Positions 45,641-56,788 of a stretch of DNA of 64,000 nt are shown here, piece after piece. The position numbers were made by a program, and so were the translations under genes. The DNA is taken from assembly GCA_028673005.1 (NCBI GenBank), contig CM054116.1, forward strand, positions 145,325,173 through 145,389,172, in the 5' to 3' direction. Within the stretch, counting starts at the first letter, position 1; every line of letters starts with the position of its first letter. The notes below the pieces were generated by a model. It was not told the origin of the DNA, did not search any database, and saw nothing but the letters and a program-made list of their open reading frames with translations. This DNA is from Tanypteryx hageni (taxonomy: Eukaryota; Arthropoda; Insecta; Odonata; Petaluridae).

Positions 45641-45950
45641 TGTTAGCCAAGTGGCCCTTGGAGCAGTATTGAATCAGAAAAGTGAAGGAAAATTTAAGCC
45701 TGTAGCCTATGCTAGTCGAACTTTAAATGATCATGAAAGGAAGCTTTCCTCTTATGAACTATAATGCCTAGCTTGTACTTGGGTCATAGAGAAATTTAAA
45801 AGTTTCCTTCAAATCAGACCCTTTCACTTATATACAGATAATGGAGCCATTACATGGCTGTTTAAACATCCTAAACAGTTAGGAAAAATTGGTAGGATGG
45901 TTCTAAAATTGTCTGCTTTCCGCTTTACAATTCACCATGTTCCCAGACCC
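45641..45950 (+). pseudogene. Gypsy RNase H relic
   Basis: QVALGAVLNQKSEGKFKPVA, YASRTLNDHERKLSSYEL, CLACTWVIEKFKSFL and FHLYTDNGAITWLFKHP match the Gypsy-type RNase H order, including the TDN/H region near the end. One stop (TAATG) follows SSYEL where Glu is usual. The sequence runs directly into a SINE. Confidence 0.88.
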
Positions 45951-46110
45951 CTTGGTAGACAGTTGGTTAGAGTATCTGCCAACGGATAGTAGGGTTGCGG
46001 GTTCAAATCCCACCTTGGACATGGATGTTGTGTTTGCCAGGGTTATATGTAAAAATGGACATTATTGTCCAAATATCGCACTCAATAAAGACAATTATTA
46101 TTATTATTAA
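45950..46110 (+). mobile_element. tRNA-derived SINE in the Gypsy element
   Basis: GACAGTTGGTTAGAGTATCT forms an A-box-like start and GCGGGTTCAAATCCCACC is a good B box 40-odd bases later, followed by a tRNA-unrelated body ending in AATAAAGACAATTATTATTA. No clover-leaf continuation; it is a SINE, not a tRNA gene. Confidence 0.8.
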
Positions 46111-46119
46111 AATAAGGTC

Positions 46120-47420
46120 ACTGATTATTATCTGTCAAGACTTCCAACTTTGGCCCTTTCTCAACAAACCCAAGCTTTGATGTCACTGCATAAGGTCCCA
46201 CTCTCCTTTGTTAATATTCGAGACCACCAAGCATCAGATCAAAGTCTTGCCTCAATCATTGCCCAAATTAAGAGGGGTAAAATAGTTAATAATTATTCTA
46301 TTCATGATAATATACTTGATCACACCTCAAATAATAACCAAGACCCTAAGAGAGTGGTCCCAGAGGAAATTAGGCACATGTTTTTCCAATATTTTCATTC
46401 CCTTTTCTCTGCTGGACAATATGGGGATAAGGAAAACCTGTGAACGAATTTCACGAGAGTATCGGTGGAAAACCCTAAGAGCAGGTATTTCCAATTTAAC
46501 CAAAAATTGTCTATTGTGTCAAACTTGTAAACCAAGGAACAGTCTCCCTCCAGGTCTTATGTCTTCCACCCTAAGCAAATATCCTTGGGAATGAATTTAT
46601 ATAGATGTCGTTGGTCCTCTACCCCATATCCGTAATGGCAATTCCTTTGCTCTAACTATAGTCAATGGTTTTAGCAAGTTCATACTTATTGAATCAATTC
46701 GTTCACCGTCTGCTTCCCACATCATTAACATATTACCTAATAAAATTTTCTCTAAATTTGGCTATCCAAAATATTTGGTCTCTGAGAATGCAGCTAAATT
46801 CAAGTCTCATGCCTTCCATGAAATGTGCATAAAATTTGGAATTAAGCATGTTCACAGCCCCCTTTCTCCTCTAGCTGAATCAGGCTGAATGGGTAAATTG
46901 AAATCTCAAATATTCTCTCACTATTTTATCTAAAGATAATCATACTAAGTGGGATGAATGTATTCCTAATTTGGTGTTTCCATTCAACTCAGTGCTACAT
47001 AGTAGTACTGGTTATACTCCAGCAAAAATATTTCTTGGTCGAGACCTGCCCCATCCTTTGAGTAATATATAGTCTATCACACAGTATTTATTTGATGAAG
47101 GGACTATTCACCTTCAGATTGATGATGTCTGGAAGGAAGCATTTTATAATTTAAGGAAATCACAATTAAGACAGTCCGCTTCCTATAATAAACTTCACTC
47201 AGGCCATCAGTTTCAAATTGGAGACCTTGTTATGTCTATGAATTTCACTCAAAGCTCTAAGGCAAAACATCTGACTTCAAAGCTTATTCCAAAATGGGAT
47301 GGACCTTATTCAATATTGAAATTTTTAACCCCAGTCACTGTTGTGTTATCTTTGCCACAGGGAAAAGAGAAGATTGTTAATACATCTCAACTTAAAAGGT
47401 TTCATGATTCTGTTCAATAA
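46120..47420 (+). pseudogene. Gypsy integrase relic
   Basis: Pieces in three frames: IRDHQASDQSLASIIAQIK, then VPEEIRHMFFQYFHS, the zinc-binding H...H region, and the Cys part FNLTKNCLLCQTCKPRN (46490-46540). The catalytic core follows in GPLPHIRNGNSFALTIVNGF, ILIESIRSPSASHIINIL, GYPKYLVSENAAKFKSHAF (second acidic position now Glu/Asn) and HSPLSPLAESG. The C-terminal part 47232-47420 reads QSSKAKHLTSKLIPKWDGPY then VNTSQLKRFHDSVQ, the GPY/F module. Many stops. Confidence 0.88.
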
Positions 47421-48723
47421 ATGTAATATGATTAGGCGTAGGGATGTTACAACCCCATCACCTGTTGGCCCTGTGACCAGCACAAACAGCTCAAGTACTG
47501 ATTGAGCCTTAATTCAGTCAGTACATTCAATACCACTGCCCTTTCAATATTGCTTTGTTCAGTAATGAAGCATGGCGAGATAGACGAAAATCTTTGGAGT
47601 AATTTATCCTGGTCCTATGACTCTAAGCTATTTCTCATTTTAACCTAGTTGTGACTTCCCCTATATTTTCACTTCATGTAATCCCATTTATGGCTTTTAT
47701 AGCCCTCCTACTGTCCTTTAGGTATAAGATATAAGTAAGGTTTCTTGTATGGTTATTGGTCTATATAATCCAAATCCTAGCTCATGTTAAGATGTTTAAA
47801 GGATATATGGTCTTGATTAATATGTATTATGTGCAAGAAAAGTATTCTTGTTGAGGCTTCTAGGATATGTAGAATCCTACCTGTCTCTCTCCACTGATCA
47901 TATCATTTAATAATCCAATTGTATGTGTGAGATTTAAGAGTTAATCTGAGAAAGTTTGTTTTTAAATATCTGGCACTTCCACTGATTCTAATGGTATATT
48001 TATAATTTTCCTAATATTACCACACAAAATTGTATATTAAATCCTATCTCTATTATACTGTTCTATCTCGATTATATTGTTATTACAAAATATTCATCTT
48101 TATTCTATCATTTTGTGCTCAAAATTTGGGCTTTGCTTTCAAACAAACTCTTAAAAGCCTGATTTCCTAATGCTTTTCTAAGGCCCAATTCCATTTATAA
48201 TTCACGTGTTGTATGTTTATTATAAAAACTGAATTTTGTTAGATATTCTTGCATAGGAATTAAGGGAGTTATTCATATGTAAAATACCATCTCTCTGTTG
48301 TTTTAGGTCAAAGGTTTAATTATGTATTCTTAAAAAAAATATGGTCCTAATGAGAGAGATATTACTAGGTGCAATGTTAACTAAGAAATCCTGTGTTATT
48401 CATATAAGATAAATGTTAACCTTTAGCGAGTGTTCTTATTCACACATACAATCTATAATTATGATTTTGAGTTAATATGTTTGATATGCCCCTTCATCAG
48501 TTTAGCAAATGTAGTTGTTTATAATTGACTACCTAAACTGTATTCATATCTTTATTATACTTTGTTATTTGCATGCATTAACTTACCAAATATTTAAACA
48601 ATTTATTATTTTCCTATTCTGGATTAATATTTATAACTGGACTTAAAAGTGTTTATTGTGAGTGAAGTGAAAGACAAATGAAGTGACAGGGGAGAGAAGG
48701 ACATCTTTTTTTAGGAGGGAGGG
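47421..48723. other. Non-coding stretch between integrase and 3' LTR
   Basis: No coding signal; too long (1.3 kb) for a typical Gypsy 3' untranslated region, so it may include an unrecognised insertion. It ends in a polypurine run AGGAGGGAGGG just before the candidate LTR. Confidence 0.5.
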
Positions 48724-49325
48724 TGTAGCAATTCCCTCCCCCTCTCCTTGGACTTTGTCTAGGTTCCAAGGACTTAGTCTAGGTTCCGAGGCAGGTCTCT
48801 CAAAACAGACTCCGCCTTAAAAAAAACTCCAAACTGAATGGTAACCTCCCATCACCTTGCCTCGCAGTTAGAACAGACACTCGCAATGTATAGTGCAAAT
48901 GGACTACCCTCCCTCTTATCCCGTTCCAGTTTTCAACAGTTTCCACTATGATAAGGCAAATCAAGGTGTTTTCCGCAAATATTCGTCCAGTAAAAATTTT
49001 CCAGCTAAACGCCCGATCATGACTTGCAACCCCTACCCTTCTCATCATCTGCGCTTGCGGGTGTCGATGAGATAAGACTTTTTTCTCTCTCTTTACCCGG
49101 GATCTATGCTATGAGAAGGTTGAGTGTGGCACATGTCCCATCTGTCCCTGATGAAGATTCCAGTGCCAGTTCGAGTGAATATTGAAATCTACCCACGTCG
49201 CAAGTTGACTGGTATTTTCTGTTAAAGAACTTTTGCTTTTGGGCTAATAAATGTAATTTGTTCATTGTGAATTTTGTTGTTTATGCAGCCTACGATTGTA
49301 TCACTGCAACTTATTCCGGCACTGA
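48724..49325 (+). mobile_element. Candidate 3' LTR of the Gypsy element
   Basis: Begins TGTAGCAATTCCCTCCCC right after a polypurine tract, contains a poly(A)-type signal (AATAAATG at about 49227), and can end at CTTATTCCGGCA near 49322 (TG...CA). Without a second LTR the right boundary is a guess. Confidence 0.55.
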
Positions 49326-49596
49326 TGAGAACAATGCATTTTTGGTCTTCGATTAATATAATACTGATAATAATAATAATAATTGTATTAAAATCTTTAT
49401 AAAAGGGGTATGTGCCACTTATGCCAAATAAAAGAAACACAAATGCAATAATAAGGAAAAAAATGTGGGGCCATTCATTACAAATGCGGCTATAGCTTCG
49501 GTGCCAGCAAATTTTTGTCTGGAAATACCTTTTTGGATATTTCTAATTCACTAATGTTAGAATGGATATGAGCAGGAATGAAGTAAGTAAGAATAC

Positions 49597-49735
49597 CTGT
49601 AAGCGAATCCTTCGCACCGGAAGTGATGCTCGCTTGTGCACGAGACACGGCAGTGCTCCAGGCTCGGAGTGTGCAGCGTGAGGTGCACAAATGAATCCGG
49701 TATTAGCCTTCCCATGCCCACTCGGCGGAAGCAAT
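49597..49735 (-). CDS. Exon C of PAN-domain protein gene
   Basis: A minus-strand internal exon of 139 bp, the most upstream one in this window. The acceptor is TGCTCATTGCTGGCCTCAG and the exon starts AT TGC TTC; one base from an unseen upstream exon completes an Asp or Asn codon. It encodes DCFRRVGMGRLIPDSF, VHLTLHTPSLE and HCRVSCTSEHHFRCEGFAYR. The donor is TACAG/GTATTC at 49597. This is the N-terminal half of a PAN/apple domain; exon A, 24.4 kb further on, supplies its last cysteine in phase. The start methionine and signal peptide are not in the window. The upstream exon was not found up to 64000. Confidence 0.85.
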
Positions 49736-49921
49736 CTGAGGCCAGCAATGAGCAAAGAACATGCGAAGAAAGAGAGAGGGAGGGCAGATGAGAGATGCTG
49801 GACAAACTCCAATGCCCTCTCTGGAAATTCAATGTCCAACAATAGATAACCATATAAATACAGTTTAAATGGTACCGACTTATTATTTATCTATATATTA
49901 TACAATGCTTATATATATTAT

Positions 49922-49927
49922 ACAATG

Positions 49928-49995
<68 letters not shown>

Positions 49996-50035
49996 AGTTG
50001 TCAGTGCTTGCATACTGCAAGCACTAAAAAAATCA
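49922..50035. repeat. (TA)n followed by a ~770-bp-repeat start palindrome
   Basis: A TA tract of about 60 bp (49932-49993) runs into CAAGTTGTCAGTGCTTGCAT ACTGCAAGCAC, the start palindrome of the ~770-bp repeat. What follows is too diverged to align by eye, but AGTATCCT ... AAGAAGCAGCTATTTATAAT near 50893-50925 looks like the end of the same diverged unit, split by a MITE. Confidence 0.6.
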
Positions 50036-50219
50036 CCATACACCAATATCTTAACTCGTAACCAACGCGATAGCATTTGATCTACCCATTTAAATAAGAT
50101 AATAGTTTTCATTTTCTGCAAAATTAATAGGATGGCCCATGAAACTTTTGAATTTGATAGAGCTTCAACAGTGTAAAAATGTATAAAGAACATACACACA
50201 TACTCTAAAATATTTATAA

Positions 50220-50898
50220 GATACTAGCTGAAATGCCCGGCTACGCTAAGGAAAGTTTTCTTTTAAGTAGCAAACGATTTTTATTATTTATTATTTTTAT
50301 TGATACATCTCTTTTGATGTGTCTAAATATAGTCTATGAATACTTTTAATGTGAGTCAAATTATTTTTAAGGAATAATACAACATTGTTATCTTTTACCA
50401 TTAACATTGAAAGCTTTATCGCAACATAAATCAATACATCTACTTACATTTGTTCGATAACCAAGATGTTGTTTATTATTTACATTTTGACTAATAGGAT
50501 TGACATAATCCACATAATTTTATTGCTGGTTTAAAGACTTCGGTCCATCTATTTAAATATTAAGTAAAATGTTAATGCGTAATTATATTAATGGTAAAAA
50601 TTTACAATGCATTAGTAAATGTTAATGTAAATATTGCTTGCGTAATTAAGGAATGGGGAACGTTTGGTAAAGTTTGGATCTTTTTTTGTGGGGACTCCGC
50701 CCCCCAAACCCCCGAACCAGCAATTCAAAACTTGGGGTACCCAACAGCAAAAGTAAGTAAATTTAAAAATTTATTGTATTATTTTTATTGTAACATGACA
50801 TCAAAAGTGATATATCAATAAAAATAATAAATAATAAAAATCGTTTGCTACTTAAAAGAAATCTTTCCCGAGCGAAGCCCGGCTTTTCAGCTAGTATC
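50220..50898. mobile_element. MITE with ~100-bp inverted ends
   Basis: GATACTAGCTGAAATGCCCG at the left faces CGGGCTTTTCAGCTAGTATC-type sequence at the right. Further in, TTTTAAGTAGCAAACGATTT then TTATTATTTATTATTTTTAT is almost perfectly repeated in reverse at 50800-50860, and even ATCTCTTTTGATGTG has a counterpart. Total 679 bp, no transposase. GC-rich patch in the middle (GGGACTCCGCCCCCCAAACC). Confidence 0.88.
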
Positions 50899-51093
50899 CT
50901 ATGTATGTAAGAAGCAGCTATTTATAATGATATATATATATATACAGTGTGGAACCATATATCCGGCTACCCAGTATCCGGAAGTTCCGAAAACCGGAAA
51001 CCAATAAGTGAAATATTTAAAAAGCTTATATTCTCTGTATTTTTGCTCACAATCTTAGTGTTTTTAATAACTTTTATATTAACTTAGTCATGT

Positions 51094-51096
<3 letters not shown>

Positions 51097-51158
<62 letters not shown>
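51097..51158. repeat. (TA)n microsatellite
   Basis: Pure TA run inside the left non-coding part of the Tigger element. Confidence 0.95.
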
Positions 51159-51162
<4 letters not shown>

Positions 51163-51834
51163 GCTGTAGTGAGGGCAGGGCAACCGGGGCACGTGCCCAG
51201 GACACAACCTTGTAAGGGGGCGCCAAATGGAAATTTTATTATGCACTATTTTATAGATAACTGAAAGAAAATTTGTTGTCTGTGAAGTTGCGAGTCTGAG
51301 AATTTGCAATCGCTTCCCATTTAATATGAACTGTCTCTCTCCCTTTCTCATACACACAAACACATAAGGAGGTTCTTGGTTCCCCTGGAGGTGAGGATAT
51401 ACTTGTGTTTGGATAAACATATTTTTTAATAAGGATTAATATGCCATAAGTGGACGCAACATATTCCGGAAGCAGGGATTATCTCTTTGTGACAGATTTG
51501 GCCAACCTTTACACCTCCATGTGTTACGGACCTAAAATCCGAAACAGCAGGTTGGCTATCCTCGCTTCGGGATAGTGAGGAAACCCCCTTGACTAGATAG
51601 AAAAATAGACTGTATAACCATAAAATATGTAGAAAAAGAAAAAAATGTCTATAGAGGATATTTTATATTAAAACCTAAATGAAATCTAATGGATAATCAT
51701 AAAATGATCGAAAAAAAAGAAATATTAACATTAGAAACTTGTCTGCTTTAAAAGTCCTAAGAATATTAATATAAAAGTTATTTTTAAAAACTCGTACTAG
51801 TTTTTAACTCTATTTACTTATACCCTTAGTCATT

Positions 51835-54800
51835 ATGTCAAGAAGGCCTGCAGAGAAACCTCTGGGTGGTAAGACTACCAAAAGGAAGCGCATGTCTCTA
51901 AACATTAAGGATAAGGTGGAGTTACTAAAACGTCTGGACAAAGGTGCATCAGTCAAATTTTTGTGTGATGTGTATGGTATTGGTTCATCTACCGCCTATG
52001 ATTTGATGAATCAGAAAGAAAAACTGTTAAAATTTTATGGTGATAGTTATTTACCCAAGTTAATGGAACTCAGCAACACATTACACCAGACAAAGAATGT
52101 AGAAATAGACCAATCGTTAATAGAATGGATCCGACAGCTCCAAAGTGAAAAATACCATCTCAATCGTTCTATTATAATGGCCCAGGCCACACTTTTTCAT
52201 GAGCAGTTAGGCATAACAACACTCTGTGAGAATACATCAGGCTGGTATGGAAAATTTAAGAAATGTAATGGTCTTCGTATCTTGGCAGTGTGTGGTGAAA
52301 AAGCATCAGCTGATTATGATGCTGCAGAGGCATATTTGGGCGAGTTTGCAAAATTAATTGATGATAACAAGTTTACTGCAGAGGAGGTATATAATGCTGA
52401 CAAGACTTCTTTATATTTGAGGTATATTCCTAGAAAAACTGTTGTTGCACCCGAGGAATCAGCACCCAGTGGGTTAAAAGACTCAAAAGAAAGAATAACA
52501 GTTTTAGGTTGAGCAAATGCTGCGGGGTCACATAAAATGAAACTGCTTATTATTGGTAAAAGCAAAAAACGAAGAGCTTTCAAAGGAGTAAGTGTATTTC
52601 CAGTTATTTACAAGGCAAACAAACGAGCATGGATTACCAAACCAATCTTCCTTGATTGGTTTGAAAACCACTTTTTACCAGAGGCTAAAGCACATTGTAC
52701 GTCTGCAGGGCTTCCCAGTGACAGCAAGATAATGTTAATTCTTGATAATTGTGCGGCACATCCTGACGCACAATTTCTTATCAAAGATAATGTGTTTGCC
52801 ATCTATCTGCCACCTAACTGTACGTCCTTGATCCAGCCAATGGAGCAAGGGATACCGAGGTCATTCAAGTCAATCTATAAGAATGAATTCATTCATAGAA
52901 TGCTCAAAGAATGCAACAAGGGTGTTAGAATAAAGACATTTCACAAAGATTTTAATATTAAGGATGCAATCTGGATTGCTGCAAAAGCCTGGGACAGGGT
53001 TGATGAAGACACTTTAAAACATGGTTGGCATAATTTATGGAGAGAATCAGTCTTTGATGATGATCATGAACAAGAACATGATTTCATTGGACTTAGGGTG
53101 TCAAGAGAGAAGAAAATTGTCGATGACTTGATGAATTTTGCCAAAGGTTTGTCATGTCCTGAGGCCCAGCTGTTGGATTATGATGCAGTGGAAGAGTGCC
53201 TCCATATTGATGATGATGCTCCAGTTACCCTCAGACTAACAGGCAGTGAAATCTGTGACATGGTAATGAATGAAAATGAAGATAATGAGAGTGATGACGA
53301 GGATGATGACACTGTTGAAGAAAAAATCGGTATTGAAAGAATGATTTATTTATTTAAAAAACATTGCAATTTGGCCAGCCGGCCAGGTGGCAAGAAAAAC
53401 ATAATATATAATTCTAAAATTCCAATTTTACAAATAAAGTGCTCATAAATTATATTAGAAAAATTAAAATATATTAAAAAATATTTAACAATATACAATT
53501 TCAAACAAATTACAATCAGTGCCTAGAGTGCAGATTTTCGTGGGTTCATGGAAGGCCTTCACGGCTACCATAGCGGTCACGGGGCCCACGAAGTCCCCAC
53601 CGTACTTCACCCTTCCCAGCAATCCCCTACTTTTCCTGCACTTAGGCACAGTTACATAGATATTGATGTTACTAATATTCCTCCTCACAGTTTGTCTTAT
53701 TTTTACCATGCATATATGAACTAACTCTACGTTTAAAATGTTTCGCGTCCTTAGGTAAGGGCTTGAAGAGTACTTCAGGTAACTTATTCCACTCGCAGAT
53801 TCCCATGTTTAGAAACAAATACTTTGCTGTATTTGTCTTTTGCGGCCTAAGTTTAATTTTAAATTCATGGCTATTTTTCCCTAAAAAATTCGGCACCTGC
53901 ATTCTACTTCTTAAGTCCTCCCATGCTTCATTAATGCTGTATGCCTGGTACAGTCCCCCTAATCTGTTAATTCATCTCCTATTTTCTAATGATTCTCAAT
54001 CCAGAATTTTCAACATTTCTGTGACGCTGTCTTCCTTTTTAAACCTGCCTAGCACATATCTCGCAGCTTTTGAACTTTCTCTATTTTCCTTTTCTGACCT
54101 ATCCCATGCGGATCCCATACATTCGTCGCGTATTCTATTATTGGTCTGACTATAGTTTTGTACGCCTTTTCCTTGGCAGCCCTACTACTTCCTTTAAGAT
54201 TACGCATAACATAATGTAGGTTTTTATATGCTTTTCCTATAATACTGTCAATATGCCTATCCCATCCTAGATCTTTTGCTACGTGGACGCCTAAATACTT
54301 GCAGCAATCATATTTTGGTACCATTTCGCCGTGTAGGTTGTATCTGCGCTCACTTATTAGTCTTTTGTTCGAGAACGTAACGTGTTTGCTTTTGTTAATA
54401 TTTACACTCATTTTGATTATGCTAATCCAAGCTTCTATCTTTTCGATATCCTCTTGTAAAATTTCCCGGTCTTCCTCACTTTTTATTTGCCTATATATAA
54501 TTCAATCATCCACAAATAGACGAATCCTTGAATTAATGTTATTCGGAAGGTCGAGAAATAGTAACGGACCTAAAATGCTTCCTTGGGGAGCATACGGAAG
54601 AACTGATTCGTGGAATGGAATGGAGGAGTTTTGCTGCAGAGCATTATATAATGTTTCTTTATAAAATTCAAGAATTGCTTATAAAAGAAAGACCAAAATA
54701 TCTAAAACAACTTAGTTTAAAGGATATATTTCAGAAACTGGCTTTGAAGGAAAACTCTACAGGCACATGTACAGCATCTACGCCTGAATCCCAGCCTTCA

Positions 54801-54887
54801 ATTTCTGGTGTGTCTATCCCATCAACTACATCTTCCCAAAACTCTCAAGATCTTTCTGAAGATATTTCTTCTGGTGATGCCATGTAA
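51835..54887 (+). pseudogene. Jerky/Tigger-like transposase, one stop plus a LINE insertion
   Basis: Starts MSRRPAEKPLGGKTTKRKRM with a psq HTH (NIKDKVELLKRLDKGASVKF) and a CENP-B HTH (IDQSLIEWIRQLQSEKYHLN). The DDE domain shows YNADKTSLYLRYIPRKT, ILDNCAAHPDAQFL and CTSLIQPMEQGIPRSFKSIY. The frame 51835-52509 meets a single TGA (52510-52512) and continues in the same frame through 53400, with an acidic stretch NESDDEDDDTVEE. A CR1-like LINE follows, then the C-terminus resumes at about 54600 (ELIRGMEWRSFAAEHYIMFL) and ends DISSGDAM at 54887. The third catalytic position reads QPME rather than the usual QPMD. Apart from these three points the gene is open. It acts, when intact, as a nuclear cut-and-paste transposase on the element's own ends. 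Confidence 0.93.
53400..54600 (-). mobile_element. 5'-truncated CR1/L2-like LINE inserted in the Tigger transposase
   Basis: On the minus strand it reads APQGSILGPLLF near 54590, a FVDD catalytic box near 54515, then MSVNINKSKHVTFSNKRL, YDCCKYLGVHVAKDLGWDRH, YKNLHYVMRNLKGSSR and YKTIVRPIIEYATNVWDPH at 54411-54049, and near 53720 FKRRVSSYMHG. This is the second half of a non-LTR reverse transcriptase with thumb and C-terminal parts, truncated upstream of the PQGS block. Stops and frameshifts are present. Its insertion interrupts the transposase between an acidic segment and RGMEWRSF. Confidence 0.85.
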
Positions 54888-55047
54888 TTGATATGAATCA
54901 ACTCAGTTCAATAAATACTCATATTTTATTTTCTTGCATTTCTTCTTGTGTTTTTTGTGCATTTTAGGCCTGGCTACCCAAATTCCGGAAAAACCCCCTA
55001 TCCGGCAACCCTCAGGTTACTGGGTAGCCGAATAAATGGTCCCACAC

Positions 55048-55049
<2 letters not shown>

Positions 55050-55131
<82 letters not shown>

Positions 55132-55310
55132 CTTAAGGAAAAGAAAAGGTAGTGATGAGGGTGGCAACAAGGTGTTGAGGAAAACCCAGCGGACCAAGTT
55201 GGCAGGCTGCTGGGGGCGTCAAAGAGACATGCAAAACACACAAACACAAAAAAAAACACAAAAAAACATGCGAGCTTATTGGGCCTATGCTCTTCTTCAG
55301 CGAAAGAATA
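55050..55310 (-). mobile_element. TG/TA microsatellite plus Penelope-like end motif
   Basis: (TG)n (55050-55067) and (TA)n (to 55128) are followed by the minus-oriented ~180-bp sequence also seen at 16183 and 56051 (AACTTAAGGAAAAGAAAAGG ... CTTATTGGGCCTATGCTCTT CTTCAGCG). In this copy the stem reads GAGC/GGCC and the GAAA box reads AATA. Confidence 0.6.
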
Positions 55311-55925
55311 TCATTATACATAGACGTTTCTTACAGAGGAGGAGGAGGAGGAGATAACATATAGGAGGATACTAATGTTTAGGCACTTCCAGAGGAGCTA
55401 GAGATTCGAATTTTTTTCTTATGTAGGATTTTGTGCAAAACCGACTAGAAAAAACGAAAATCTTCAAAAAGTTCAACAATGCGGTTGCTAAAAATAGATA
55501 GATGCTTAGACACTATGCCACAAGTTAGGGATCTGAAATTTTTAAATTATTTAGAGGTTAATCTATGTAAACGAATAAACATTTCAATTTATCTATAAAA
55601 TTGTTATTTTGGCCGTTATAAATTATTTAAATTTAAACAATTAGATAAATGTTATTTCACTTTTAATTATACTATAAATTTAAAATTTGCCAGAAATGTG
55701 TGGCATTATTAACTCAATGTGGGAAAAGTATAATATTTCGAAAATTGCCAAAATTAGTGATTGTTTTACTCCATTGTTGTTCCATAATGAAAAAACAAAA
55801 ACCCGTCCAGAGGAGAAATCTTTAGAATTAAGGAAATATTTCTCATGATGAAATATCTCTCTGAAAATTAATGTTTTTTTCAAGGTGCGATTAAATGCTT
55901 GCAGTATGCAAGCACCTTCTACTAG
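55311..55925 (-). repeat. Lone inverted unit of the ~770-bp repeat, shortened
   Basis: Begins ATACATAGACGTTTCTTACA GAGGAGGAGGAGG, contains CACTTCCAGAGGAGCTAGAG and ACCGACTAGAAAAAACG, and ends with the palindrome TGCTTGCAGTATGCAAGCA and CTTCTACTAGTATA at 55896-55926. An internal deletion near 55490 removes the ACTGCCAAAC region. Most similar to the second, diverged unit of array 2 (27507). Confidence 0.88.
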
Positions 55926-55992
55926 TATATACATACATACATACATATATATATATATGTATATATGTGTGTGTGTGTGTTTGTATATGTAC

Positions 55993-56055
<63 letters not shown>

Positions 56056-56236
56056 TAAGGAAAAGAAAAGGTAGTGATGAGGGTGGCAACAAGGTGTTGA
56101 AGGAAGACCAGCGGACACTTACCAAGTTGAGGACCAAGTTGGCAGACTGCTGGGGGCGTCAAAGGGACACACGTAAAAAACACGCACACAACAAAAAAAA
56201 ACGAAAGCTTATCGGGCCTAAGCCCTTCTTCAGCGA
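55926..56236 (-). mobile_element. Microsatellite and third minus copy of the Penelope-like motif
   Basis: CATA/TG/TA repeats (55926-56050) then the same ~185-bp sequence; on the minus strand the core reads CGCTGAAGAAGGGCTTAGGC CCGATAAGC. It directly abuts a ~770-bp repeat unit, as does the copy at 55129-55310. Confidence 0.6.
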
Positions 56237-56788
56237 TATTAGTATATATATATATTTGTTTAAACGCGATCTCTAAGGCAAAAGCACTTGAACCACATGA
56301 ATCCCATATGTATTAGATAATAAATTCCATGAGTTTTCGCAAAATCTTTCTAATTTTTCGCATAACTAAGGCCCTTTTCCGTAATTTCCAAATTCTCTGG
56401 CAATCGATTGGCGACCAAGTTTTCATATTTCAAGTTTCGTTACCTGGTTCACCCTCTATGAGTAATAAGAATAATCATTATTAAGACAATAGCGTATGTG
56501 TTACATTAAAATTTATGGAAGAATAAGGATATTTTGCATGTGAGAATTATGTCGTCACAAACCGTGCCTTTGTCACGTATTTAGATTTTTTAAATCGCGA
56601 AATAGGCATGAAGTATTATATTTAATAATTTAAAGCAGGACATTAAAGTATTTTTCACATTTCGGTATTACCTTGCTTTAGTGTAATGACTTCATCATAA
56701 GATTGCGCCATAGTTTAAAATCAATGGTATATAGTACAGTCCAATGATCCTTAATAAAAGTGCTATAAACCATTGCTAATATAATATA
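56237..56788. other. Non-coding stretch, nothing recognised
   Basis: AT-rich; no credible frame or inverted structure seen. Confidence 0.5.

Larger units (their letters stand above)
42480..47420 (+). mobile_element. Ty3/Gypsy LTR retrotransposon, decayed coding region
   Basis: Protease, reverse transcriptase, RNase H, integrase and integrase C-terminus occur in the usual Gypsy order on the plus strand, broken by stops, frameshifts and two insertions (44142-45082 with flanking sequence, and a SINE at 45950-46110). A candidate 3' LTR starts at 48724; I find no 5' LTR, so the 5' part is truncated or replaced by the minisatellite. Confidence 0.88.
50945..55049 (+). mobile_element. Tigger-type transposon with nearly open transposase
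   Basis: The left end CAGTGTGGAACCATATATCC then GGCTACCCAGTA matches the reverse complement of the right end, CAGTGTGGGACCATTTATTC then GGCTACCCAGTA. TA precedes the left end; the right flank is a TG/TA microsatellite, so the target duplication is lost. It encodes one transposase frame, cut by a CR1-like LINE at about 53400-54600. Confidence 0.93.

Noticed and set aside
45960..46030. tRNA gene at the A/B box
   Set aside because: The boxes are present, but the sequence does not fold into a full clover leaf by eye and continues into a SINE body with an (ATT)n tail. The same holds for 60700-60786.
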